From Ruminococcus sp. (GTDB lineage Bacteria > Bacillota > Clostridia > Oscillospirales > Ruminococcaceae), in assembly GCA_029063695.1 (NCBI GenBank), contig JAIDNR010000305.1, forward strand, positions 1-8,640: a stretch of DNA of 8,640 nt, in the 5' to 3' direction. Positions 1 through 6,715 of this stretch are shown here, piece by piece. Position 1 is the stretch's first letter; each line of letters begins with the position of its first letter. Both the position numbers and the translations under genes were made by a program. A model generated the notes under the pieces. It did not search any database. It saw only the letters and a list, made by a program, of their open reading frames with translations, and was not told the DNA's origin.

Positions 1-18
1 ATGAAAATCATGTGAAAT

Positions 19-52
19 AAAAAAGTCAGCGGAGCTTTTTAAACTCCGCTGA
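19..52 (-). terminator. Rho-independent terminator ending the esterase/immunity-like unit
   Basis: Read on the minus strand, the 9-nt arm TCAGCGGAG (44-52) and its perfect complement CTCCGCTGA (26-34) form a GC-rich stem. Three more weaker pairs can extend it toward an A-rich loop. The stem is followed after one base by six T residues (19-24). It begins 9 nt after the stop codon of the 182-aa gene. The plus-strand side has no comparable T run, so it should act in one direction only. Confidence 0.93.
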
Positions 53-61
53 TTGATATTA

Positions 62-610
62 TTAAATTCCTCCTGTCATTTCTGCAATCAAAGCAATATG
101 CTCCAGCATTTTAACTTTTCTCAAATTATTTACAGAATCCTGCCCGCCTAAAGCAAGCAATGGAAAATAGCCAAAGCATTCATCATATTTTAATTCGCCA
201 TGTTTTTTTACTGCTTTTTCATATATATCAAGCGTAAAAAATTCAGATGCACATTCGTTTTCAGAAATAATATCATAAAAATATTCAAATCCATCAGATA
301 TTATATCATTATCATTAAATCTGTAGTCTAAAATTCCTACAAATCTGTTTTCTTCCCATGTAATAATATCACCAAATGCAGTTGCAAAAATCGGGATTGA
401 TACATCTCCCTGAAAATAAGATTCTTCAATAAGATGCTTATATTCGTCAGGATTGATTACTTTCAAGTAGCCACCATAAAAAACTCCAAATCCTTTTTCT
501 CTCCAAAGAGTAATTATTTCTTTCGGAAGTATTTTTTCATACTTATTGATTAATTCTGTGCCAACCTTTTTAACAGTAACAAAATCTTCAAGAATTTCGT
601 GCATTATCAT
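62..610 (-). CDS. GAD-like / DUF1851 (Tdi1-type immunity) domain protein, 182 aa
   Basis: A soluble protein of 182 residues with no signal peptide or membrane segment. The N-terminal part (LPKEIITLW at 29-37, then GFGVFYGGYLKV) and the centre (IPIFATAFGDIITWEE) resemble the GAD-like domain. The C-terminal part (GYFPLLALGG, then a leucine-rich helix KVKMLEHIALIAEM) resembles DUF1851, the C-terminal domain of the immunity protein Tdi1. Members of these families often sit beside polymorphic toxins and protect the producer; others are orphans of unknown role. No toxin is visible here, so an immunity role is inference only. The ATG at 610 has a GGAG six nt upstream; a second in-frame ATG at 604 is possible. 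It starts 16 nt after the esterase stop and is probably co-transcribed with it. It is much more A+T-rich than the thi genes (15 of 60 bases are G/C at 241-300, against 32 of 60 at 2461-2520), which hints at separate ancestry. Confidence 0.75.
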   Translation of the reverse strand: MIMHEILEDFVTVKKVGTELINKYEKILPKEIITLWREKGFGVFYGGYLKVINPDEYKHLIEESYFQGDVSIPIFATAFGDIITWEENRFVGILDYRFNDNDIISDGFEYFYDIISENECASEFFTLDIYEKAVKKHGELKYDECFGYFPLLALGGQDSVNNLRKVKMLEHIALIAEMTGGI

Positions 611-626
611 ACTTTACTCCATAGAA

Positions 627-2069
627 TCATTTAATACCATGAATATTTGCCCACTTAATTACATCTTCCTCAGTCTGTTCTTCTGTTTCAAGTTCAGTAA
701 TTTTAACAGCTAAAGTTTTTGAAGCTGTCGGACTTCCTGATATTTTATTTGTTTCAGCATTTTCATAGTATTCGTCGGGATATATTATAAAAATATCACC
801 ATCGGGGAAAAGACTGTAGTCCTCGCCTAAATTCTCTTTCATCTTTTCTGTAGCTTTTGCAATATCTTCTGTAAGAAGCTGTCTCATAACTATCGAATCA
901 AATACATCAACATCGCCGTCGTTATTAAGGTCATATCTTTTTATATCATCTGCTGTATAAGGGTACATCTCGGGAGTATATCCTATAAGGTAACGTGTTA
1001 ATTTCACAAGGTCAGCAATTTTAAGTGAACCGTCATTTTCTTCGGGAACAGTTGTTGTTACTTTCGGAATAAGCACAAAATCATCTGTAGTAGTCTGCAC
1101 TGTTGTGATTTCTGCTGTAGTCTCTGTAGTAGTCGTTGAAGTTTCTGTGGTGACTGTTGTAGTTGCGGTGGTAGTGGTTTCAGTAGCAGTTGTTGTAGTT
1201 GTCGATTCAACAGGCGAATCGCCTTTCAGATAATCGTCAATCACAGCCGTCCACTTGTCGCCCATTGCCTTATATCCTGCATTATTCGGATGTACACCGT
1301 CGAAAAGCTGTGTTTTTACGTCTGTTATTTCCCATGCCGCCTCTGAGAATACAACATTTCTGCCCTCCTGCTGTTTTCTTGTTGCAAGTGCCATAACCTG
1401 TGTATTATACTGCATGAGTGCAATCTCAACATTCATTTCAGCCATTGCATCATCATACTGCTCAGACCAATCAGCAGAATGACGATAATTGCCAAACCAG
1501 TCATAAACGTCACCTCTGTTCGGGTCAAGCGGAGGAATAGGAGAAATGAAAAGCGTTGAATCCTCAGGAATATTATCAAGAATATAGTCAACAAGAACTT
1601 CCAGTCTCTCCCCTGCCGTATCAATATCATGATTGTCAATGATGTCATTAGTACCAATCTGCAATGTTACAATATCCGGCTGAGTCTGTGCAAGACAATT
1701 TGTGGAGATAAGCGTTTCGTAAATTCCTGAACGTCCGCTGTACTCTTTTATTGCATAGCCGCTGTAGCCTGTATTGTCGTTGTCAAATTCCCATGTTTCG
1801 CCTGTTCCCTCATCTGTATATGAGGGAGTCCAGCCGCCGCCCTTTGAGCCTACCATATCAACATTATAACCCATTTCAGTGAGATTATGGTATATAAATT
1901 TTCGGTATGAGCCTGTATATTCGTATGTATAGCCGTCTGTGATTGAATCGCCGATGCACATGATTTTTATTGCATCATCTTCTGCTGATACTTTCGAAAC
2001 AGTATTCATTGCAGGCAGTGAAGATATAATAAGTGCCGCCGCAGATACTGCTGAAATAAATTTCTTCAT
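627..2069 (-). CDS. Secreted SGNH-hydrolase (CE3-like acetyl xylan esterase) with dockerin, 480 aa
   Basis: Probable secreted carbohydrate esterase that removes acetyl groups from plant polysaccharides such as xylan. Residues 1-30 form a signal peptide (MKK, hydrophobic core, likely cut after VSA). Residues 34-282 are an SGNH hydrolase: block I GDSITDG (Ser42), block III GTND (139-142), block V DGVHPN (Asp257, His260). The layout resembles family CE3 esterases. Residues 289-329 are a Thr-rich linker. Residues 346-402 resemble a type I dockerin: the second calcium loop is good (Asp380, Asn382, Asp384, Asp391), the first is degenerate (Pro342 and Glu344 where Asp and Asn are usual). A dockerin implies docking to a cohesin scaffold outside the cell. 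Residues 405-480 are an unrecognised acidic extension. The start at 2069 has GGAGG 10 nt upstream and opens the signal peptide; the frame upstream to 2102 lacks such support. It has its own predicted promoter inside the end of thiC. CE3 rather than another SGNH family is inference. Confidence 0.88.
   Translation of the reverse strand: MKKFISAVSAAALIISSLPAMNTVSKVSAEDDAIKIMCIGDSITDGYTYEYTGSYRKFIYHNLTEMGYNVDMVGSKGGGWTPSYTDEGTGETWEFDNDNTGYSGYAIKEYSGRSGIYETLISTNCLAQTQPDIVTLQIGTNDIIDNHDIDTAGERLEVLVDYILDNIPEDSTLFISPIPPLDPNRGDVYDWFGNYRHSADWSEQYDDAMAEMNVEIALMQYNTQVMALATRKQQEGRNVVFSEAAWEITDVKTQLFDGVHPNNAGYKAMGDKWTAVIDDYLKGDSPVESTTTTTATETTTTATTTVTTETSTTTTETTAEITTVQTTTDDFVLIPKVTTTVPEENDGSLKIADLVKLTRYLIGYTPEMYPYTADDIKRYDLNNDGDVDVFDSIVMRQLLTEDIAKATEKMKENLGEDYSLFPDGDIFIIYPDEYYENAETNKISGSPTASKTLAVKITELETEEQTEEDVIKWANIHGIK
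1083..1202 (-). repeat. Low-complexity Thr-rich linker coding segment
   Basis: About forty codons of the esterase gene that encode mostly Thr with scattered Glu, Val, Ala and Ser. At DNA level this shows as runs of ACA/ACT/ACC codons (gtagt/gttgt on the plus strand). It separates the catalytic domain from the dockerin. Such linkers are usual in rumen cellulosomal enzymes. It is a protein-level bias, not a tandem repeat with a fixed unit. Confidence 0.85.
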
Positions 2070-2091
2070 AGTAAATATTCCTCCATTGAGA

Positions 2092-2116
2092 TTAATTGAC
2101 AAAACCTGTCAATTAA
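2092..2116. repeat. Perfect 10-bp inverted repeat between thiC and the esterase gene
   Basis: The arms TTAATTGACA (2092-2101) and TGTCAATTAA (2107-2116) are exact reverse complements separated by 5 nt. The palindrome covers the expected start site of the minus-strand esterase promoter and the -35 of the plus-strand promoter-like sequence, which is where a repressor operator would act. In a read-through transcript from thiC it would fold into a 10-bp hairpin, but no T run follows on either strand. Operator function is inference. Confidence 0.6.
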
Positions 2117-2124
2117 ATTATACT
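2096..2124 (+). promoter_or_regulatory. Sigma-A-type promoter sequence directed into thiC (antisense)
   Basis: On the plus strand TTGACA (2096-2101), a 17-nt spacer and TATACT (2119-2124) match the vegetative consensus at 11 of 12 positions. A transcript would start near 2131 and run antisense through thiC. No plus-strand gene follows, so the product could be an antisense RNA, or the match may be a by-product of the palindrome and the A+T-rich spacer. Confidence 0.4.
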
Positions 2125-2145
2125 ACTTTTCAGAGCAGAAGTCAA
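2117..2145 (-). promoter_or_regulatory. Predicted promoter of the esterase / immunity-like unit
   Basis: On the minus strand TTGACT (2140-2145), a 17-nt spacer and a perfect TATAAT (2117-2122) match the vegetative consensus at 11 of 12 positions. The -35 lies inside the last codons of thiC and the -10 just after its stop. The expected start near 2110 leaves about 40 nt of leader before the esterase ATG at 2069. Its -10 overlaps the -10 of the plus-strand promoter-like sequence. Confidence 0.65.
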
Positions 2146-3436
2146 CCTTTTCTCCATTTAAAATCATATTTGTTGTACGTACAGCACACATTTTTCCACA
2201 CATAGAGCAGGTATGACGGTCAGACGGCGGTGTACTTTCAAAGTATGCACGGGCTTTATCAGGGTCAATAGCAATATCGAACATCTTTTCCCAGTCAACC
2301 TCGTGACGTGCTTCTGCCATTGCGTTGTCAGCATCTGTCGCATGAGGTACACCTTTTGCAATGTCAGCCGCATGAGCTGCTATTTTACTTGCCATAATTC
2401 CCTCTTTTACGTCATCAATATCGGGAAGTCTGAGGTGTTCGGCAGGTGTGACATAACAGAGGAAATCTGCACCGCTTGCCGCCGCAATAGCTCCGCCGAT
2501 TGCTGATGTAATATGGTCATACCCTGGTGCTATATCGGTTACAAGAGGACCAAGCACATAGAACGGTGCATTATGGCAGATTCTTTTCTGTAATTTCATA
2601 TTGGCTGCAATTTCATTCATTGCCATGTGTCCCGGTCCTTCAACCATTACCTGTACATCTTTTGCCCATGCTCTTTCAGTCAATGCACCAAGTTCGATAA
2701 GTTCGGAAATCTGTCCCGCATCAGTAGAATCATCAATACAGCCGGGACGGAGTGCGTCGCCTAAGCTGATTGTAACATCGTATTCACGGAGAATTTCAAG
2801 TACTTCGTCATAATACTCATAGAACGGATTTTCATTTCCTGTCATCATAACCCATGCAAAAAGGAGTGAACCGCCACGGGATACTATATTCATCTTACGC
2901 TTGTCACGCATGAACGCCTCTATTGTACGCTTATTTATTCCTGCGTGGATTGTCATGAAGTCAACGCCGTTTTCAGCGTGTGCACGGACTACTTTAAGGA
3001 AGTCCTCTGCTTTGATTTCAAGCAAATCCTTTTCAAGATAGCCTATTGCATCATACATAGGCACAGTACCAATCATTGCGGAAGATTTTTCGATAAGCTG
3101 TGTACGGAAAGTATTTGTCTTGCCGTAGTTGCTCAAGTCCATAATAGCTTCTGCACCATACTTTATAGCCATATCAACCTTTTTCATCTCGTTCTCATAG
3201 TTGTTGCAGTCGCCTGAAATACCAAGATTTACATTAATCTTAGTACGCATTTTTGTACCGATTCCCTCAGGTGAAATCGACTTGTGATTGATGTTGCACG
3301 GTATACATACTTCACCTTTTGCAACAAGTTCACAAAGTTCCTGCTCGCTTATATACTCTTTTTGTGCGACAATCTTCATTTCGGAAGTAATAATACCCTT
3401 TTTTGCCGCCTCCATCTGTGTACTGTAATTTCTCAT
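2123..3436 (-). CDS. thiC: Phosphomethylpyrimidine synthase ThiC, 437 aa
   Basis: A radical-SAM enzyme of the cytoplasm that rearranges aminoimidazole ribotide (AIR) into 4-amino-5-hydroxymethyl-2-methylpyrimidine phosphate (HMP-P), the pyrimidine half of thiamine. The sequence is ThiC-like along its whole length: RNYSTQMEAAKKGIIT at the N-terminus, GDALRPGC (226-233), EGPGH (266-270), GPLVTDIAPGYDHITSAIGG (296-315). The C-terminal cluster cysteines are Cys410, Cys413 and Cys417 in CSMCGKMC, spacing CX2CX3C, one residue shorter than the classical CX2CX4C. The protein is of the shorter type without the long N-terminal domain of enterobacterial ThiC. I chose the ATG at 3436: AAAGGA lies about 9 nt upstream and the family starts here; an in-frame ATG at 3454 would abut the upstream stop. 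It is the last gene of the operon, 18 nt after thiED, under the distant TPP riboswitch. No terminator with a T run follows it. Confidence 0.97.
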   Translation of the reverse strand: MRNYSTQMEAAKKGIITSEMKIVAQKEYISEQELCELVAKGEVCIPCNINHKSISPEGIGTKMRTKINVNLGISGDCNNYENEMKKVDMAIKYGAEAIMDLSNYGKTNTFRTQLIEKSSAMIGTVPMYDAIGYLEKDLLEIKAEDFLKVVRAHAENGVDFMTIHAGINKRTIEAFMRDKRKMNIVSRGGSLLFAWVMMTGNENPFYEYYDEVLEILREYDVTISLGDALRPGCIDDSTDAGQISELIELGALTERAWAKDVQVMVEGPGHMAMNEIAANMKLQKRICHNAPFYVLGPLVTDIAPGYDHITSAIGGAIAAASGADFLCYVTPAEHLRLPDIDDVKEGIMASKIAAHAADIAKGVPHATDADNAMAEARHEVDWEKMFDIAIDPDKARAYFESTPPSDRHTCSMCGKMCAVRTTNMILNGEKVDFCSEK

Positions 3437-3454
3437 ATCTTTTTTTCCTTTCAT

Positions 3455-4876
3455 TTATCTGTAGAATCCATGATTCAGTGGACCATTTCCCTTGCCTAAA
3501 TCAATATGCGACATCAAAGTACTGTTTATATACTGCTTAGCATACATAACAGCTATTTCACATATATAACGCTTTGCAAGGTTAGAAGCTATTGCACTTG
3601 AAAGCGTACAGCCTGTACCATGCGTATTCGCAGTATCAATCCGCTTGCCGTTAAACCATTTTCCATGATGAACATCATCTATATAAAAATAGTCATTTGC
3701 ATTATTCACACTGTGACCGCCTTTAACAAGTACTGCACAGCCGTATTTTTCATATATGAATTTCGCTATCTGCTCCATATCCTCAGCACACGATATTTTC
3801 ATGCCTGAAATCAGTTCAGCTTCGGGAATATTGGGAGTAACAATTGTCGCAATCGGGAAAAGCATATTCTTTACTGCCTCATAAGCCTCTGTACTGTTCA
3901 GCTTACTACCGCTTGTTGCAACTGCTACAGGGTCAACAACTATATTTTCAGCTTTCCAGTATTTCAGTCTGTCTGCAATTACTTCTGCTGTTTCGGGACT
4001 TGAAATCATGCCGATTTTTACAGCGTCGGGACGTATATCGCTGAAAACCATGTCAATCTGCTGTGCGACAAATTCAGCAGGTACTTCATATATTCCCGAA
4101 ACTCCTGTTGTATTCTGTGCGGTAAGTGCAGTTATTACACTCATTGCATATACTCCGTGTGCCTGCATTGTCTTAATATCAGCCTGTATACCTGCTCCGC
4201 CCGAACAGTCACTTCCCGCAATAGTAAGGGCTGTACGTGTACGGTATACTCTTCTCCATATTTCAGAAAGTTCTTTTGTTGCCGTATACGGATTATCAGC
4301 ACCGAAAACTGCTGATACCACTGCAATGCCCCTGTTTCCGCACCCTCTGAGTTCCCATACGTTTTCTTTAGTGATACCGCCGATTGCCACAGCAGGAATA
4401 TTAACACTTCCGCATATCTCATGGAGTTCGTCATGTGTTATGCGTACAGCATTCTTCTTTGTCGGAGACGGAAAAACAGCTCCCACACCGATATAGTCTG
4501 CACCATCTGCCTGAGCCTTTTTCGCCTGCTTCACTGTCTTTGCAGTTGTACCTATAATAAAATCAGCAGATGTATTCGCACGTATTTCAGCTACAGATGT
4601 ATCTTCCAGTCCTACGTGTACGCCGTCCGCACCGCTCATCACTGCCGCTCTCCAGTCGTCATTTACTATGAGTTTTACTCCGTGCTTATGACATACTGTA
4701 ACAAGTTCAGCGGCAATCTTTGCAAGTTCTTCCGTACTGATATTCTTTTCACGGAGTTGTATTATAGTTGCTCCGCCCTGTATTGCAAGCTCAACCTGCA
4801 ATTTTATCTCCTTTCCTTTTAAGCACTCCCTGTCCGTTATTGCATAAATATTAAGCATATCAGGATTAAATTTCAC
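3455..4876 (-). CDS. thiED: ThiE-ThiD fusion: thiamine phosphate synthase / HMP(-P) kinase, 473 aa
   Basis: A bifunctional cytoplasmic enzyme. The ThiD half phosphorylates HMP-P to HMP-PP; the ThiE half joins HMP-PP to thiazole phosphate to give thiamine phosphate. Residues 1-208 are ThiE: QLREK (40-44), VNDD (71-74), HVGLED (87-92, Leu90 where Gln is usual), SPTKK (137-141), AIGGI (164-168). Residues 214-473 are ThiD: AGSDCSGGAGIQADIKT (220-236), VDPV (314-317), TPNIPEAELISG (347-358), KGGH (385-388), HGTGCT (419-424) with the active-site Cys423. There is almost no linker. The start is GTG at 4876: GGAG lies 9 nt upstream, and the resulting MKFNPDMLNIYAITDR matches ThiE N-termini; the ATG at 4858 lacks a site. 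The GTG overlaps the end of the tenI-like gene, suggesting translational coupling. The frame is open throughout, so the fusion is real in this sequence. Confidence 0.96.
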   Translation of the reverse strand: MKFNPDMLNIYAITDRECLKGKEIKLQVELAIQGGATIIQLREKNISTEELAKIAAELVTVCHKHGVKLIVNDDWRAAVMSGADGVHVGLEDTSVAEIRANTSADFIIGTTAKTVKQAKKAQADGADYIGVGAVFPSPTKKNAVRITHDELHEICGSVNIPAVAIGGITKENVWELRGCGNRGIAVVSAVFGADNPYTATKELSEIWRRVYRTRTALTIAGSDCSGGAGIQADIKTMQAHGVYAMSVITALTAQNTTGVSGIYEVPAEFVAQQIDMVFSDIRPDAVKIGMISSPETAEVIADRLKYWKAENIVVDPVAVATSGSKLNSTEAYEAVKNMLFPIATIVTPNIPEAELISGMKISCAEDMEQIAKFIYEKYGCAVLVKGGHSVNNANDYFYIDDVHHGKWFNGKRIDTANTHGTGCTLSSAIASNLAKRYICEIAVMYAKQYINSTLMSHIDLGKGNGPLNHGFYR

Positions 4877-5459
4877 TTATTTCAGCTCCTTTCCTCAAAT
4901 TTTTTATATATTCCACAGGATTTTCGCAGGTCATAAAGCCACTCATTACGCAAGCACCGCCTGCTCCTGCCCGTACAACCTGTGATATATTCTGCGGATT
5001 TATTCCGCCTATCGCATATACAGGTATTTTCACACTTTCGCAGACATGCTTTAAAAATTCAAGTCCACGTGGAGCTAAATCAGGTTTGCATGAAGTCTCA
5101 AAAATATGCCCTGCTGTTACGTAATCAATGCCCTTTTGTTCATATTCAACAGCTTCATCAACAGAATGAACAGATACACCGACAATTTTTTTTGTATCAG
5201 GTCTGCCCAGACGTTCAAGCCACAACCACAACATATGAATATCATATTCAGTATCTTCAAACAAATAACTACTGAACGGAACATTGTACTTACTGCATAT
5301 TGTACCTATTTTCTTTGCCGTTTGTCTGTAGTCCTTTTCAGGAATATCTTTCTCACGGTAAATGATTCTGTCAGGCTTTGCAGATGCTATTTTCTCAATA
5401 CGTGTAAGGAAATCCTCTTTGCAGGATTTTCTGTCGGTTACACAAATTATCTTAAACAT
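4866..5459 (-). CDS. tenI: TenI-like thiazole tautomerase (ThiE/TenI family), 197 aa
   Basis: A TIM-barrel protein of the ThiE/TenI family: MFKIICVTDR at the N-terminus, IIYREKD (32-38), VSVHS (95-99), AIGGI (149-153). It lacks the ThiE Mg/pyrophosphate motifs: the region where ThiE has VND and HVGQED reads FEDTEYDIHMLWLWLERL. Instead it carries GHIFET (117-122), like the GHxFET segment of Bacillus TenI, whose histidine (here His118) serves thiazole tautomerisation. The likely role is to convert the ThiG product to the aromatic carboxythiazole phosphate before ThiE acts. Many such proteins are auto-named thiamine phosphate synthase; the fused ThiE beside it makes that function unnecessary. 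Start choice is uncertain: ATG at 5459 fits the family N-terminus, ATG at 5471 is in frame, and neither has a clear ribosome binding site. Both overlap the end of thiH, so expression probably depends on coupling. Confidence 0.85.
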   Translation of the reverse strand: MFKIICVTDRKSCKEDFLTRIEKIASAKPDRIIYREKDIPEKDYRQTAKKIGTICSKYNVPFSSYLFEDTEYDIHMLWLWLERLGRPDTKKIVGVSVHSVDEAVEYEQKGIDYVTAGHIFETSCKPDLAPRGLEFLKHVCESVKIPVYAIGGINPQNISQVVRAGAGGACVMSGFMTCENPVEYIKNLRKGAEISEI

Positions 5460-6705
5460 AGAGATAATCATTCAGCACAGGCTGTAAGCCTTCATCTGAC
5501 ATATCGCTGTACATCTTTTCAAGACTCCTGCCGTCGTTTATTTCAAACTGCTCGTCACCCTCTGCTGAATCCGACTCCTTTCCTGTATACTTGCTTTCGT
5601 GGTCGCCTATACCTGTTGAAACTCCTGCCGATACTTTAGTAGCAGCAATTTTTACAATACCATTGCGGAAACTTTCACTTTCCCGTGATGATACGGTAAT
5701 TCCACAGAACGGCAGGAATATCCTGTATGCACAGAGTATCTGACAAAGCTGCTTTTCGTGTACGTCAAGCGGATTGATTTCATCATTGTTTATAATAGGT
5801 CTGAGACGTGGACATGACAGCGATATTTCAGCCTGCGGATATTTTCTTTGCAGATAATATACGTGCAAAGCACTTGCAAGGGCATCTTTACGGAAATCCG
5901 ACAATCCCAGAAGTGCGGAACAGGCTATACCACGCATTCCTGCCATTAATGCACGTTCCTGAGCATCAAATCTGTACGGGAATATACGCTTGTGACCCAA
6001 TAAATGAAGCTGTTCATATCTGTCACTATCGTAAGTTTCCTGAAATACCGTTACATAATCAACACCGCATTCATGCAGATACCTATATTCGTCGGTATTC
6101 ACGGGATAGATTTCAATTCCGACAAGACGAAAGTACTTTCTTGCAAGTTTGCAGGCTTCACCGATATACTTAACGTCCGACTTTGCACGACTTTCACCTG
6201 TAAGTATTAAAATTTCTTCCATTCCGCTTTTTGCAATTATCTGCATTTCATGTTCAATCTGTTCCATACTCAGTTTCATGCGGCGAATATCATTGTAACA
6301 GTTGAATCCGCAGTAAATACAGTAATTTTCACAGTAGTTAGCTATATATAACGGAGTGAAAAGATAAACCGTGTTGCCGAAATGCTTCTGAGTTTCAAGA
6401 CGTGCTTTTGCCGCCATTTGTTCAAGAAACGGTTCAGCGGCAGGTGAAAGAAGTGCTTTGAAGTCCTCAGTTGTGCAGGTATCATGAGCCAACGCACGAC
6501 GGACATCAACAGCAGTATACTTATTATAGTCATATCCTTTCATTTCGGAAATGACTTTATCAAAAATATCGGATTTAATCTGCTCCATACCGTCCATGTA
6601 TTCCATGTGATTTGTACGTGCGGACGTATTATTTTCAAGTTCGTGCTTGCGTTTGAGTGCCGATTCCGACAGATTTTCGGAATCTATAAAATAATTGTTC
6701 TCCAT
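5452..6705 (-). CDS. thiH: 2-iminoacetate synthase ThiH (tyrosine lyase), 417 aa
   Basis: A radical-SAM enzyme that cleaves tyrosine to dehydroglycine (2-iminoacetate) and p-cresol, supplying the glycine-derived part of the thiazole to ThiG. The 4Fe-4S cluster motif is NYCENYCIYC with Cys125, Cys129 and Cys132 (CX3CX2C). TGES lies at 169-172, and the C-terminus GDEQFEINDGRSLEKM plus GLQPVLNDYLYV is the usual ThiH tail. The length is close to the family norm. Using ThiH rather than the oxygen-dependent glycine oxidase ThiO fits an anaerobe. The ATG at 6705 has GAGGTGAT just upstream and lies 10 nt after the thiG stop; the open frame continues to 6813 but that part has no family similarity. The 3' end overlaps the tenI-like gene. 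Confidence 0.97.
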   Translation of the reverse strand: MENNYFIDSENLSESALKRKHELENNTSARTNHMEYMDGMEQIKSDIFDKVISEMKGYDYNKYTAVDVRRALAHDTCTTEDFKALLSPAAEPFLEQMAAKARLETQKHFGNTVYLFTPLYIANYCENYCIYCGFNCYNDIRRMKLSMEQIEHEMQIIAKSGMEEILILTGESRAKSDVKYIGEACKLARKYFRLVGIEIYPVNTDEYRYLHECGVDYVTVFQETYDSDRYEQLHLLGHKRIFPYRFDAQERALMAGMRGIACSALLGLSDFRKDALASALHVYYLQRKYPQAEISLSCPRLRPIINNDEINPLDVHEKQLCQILCAYRIFLPFCGITVSSRESESFRNGIVKIAATKVSAGVSTGIGDHESKYTGKESDSAEGDEQFEINDGRSLEKMYSDMSDEGLQPVLNDYLYV

Positions 6706-6715
6706 GGTTATCACC

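Noticed and set aside
1..18. Plus-strand ATG at the left edge as a gene start
   Set aside because: An in-frame TGA follows after four codons and there is no ribosome binding site.
1083..1202. Tandem DNA repeat
   Set aside because: The periodicity comes from Thr codons in the linker. There is no constant repeat unit.
2107..2112. Second TTGACA on the minus strand as a -35 for the esterase
   Set aside because: At 17-18 nt spacing only TCAATG or CAATGG follows, a poor -10. The upstream TTGACT/TATAAT pair is far better.
2092..2116. Inverted repeat as the terminator of the thi operon
   Set aside because: The stem is A+T-rich and no T run follows on the minus strand (TCTCAATGG follows). The plus side has no clear T run either. 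I list it as a palindrome, possibly an operator.
4008..4496. Long plus-strand open frame opposite thiED
   Set aside because: No ribosome binding site, no family resemblance, and it lies opposite a clear ThiE-ThiD gene.
5106..5639. Long plus-strand open frame opposite tenI-like and thiH genes
   Set aside because: It spans the junction of two clear minus-strand genes, and its Cys/Phe/Leu-rich translation is typical of a shadow frame.
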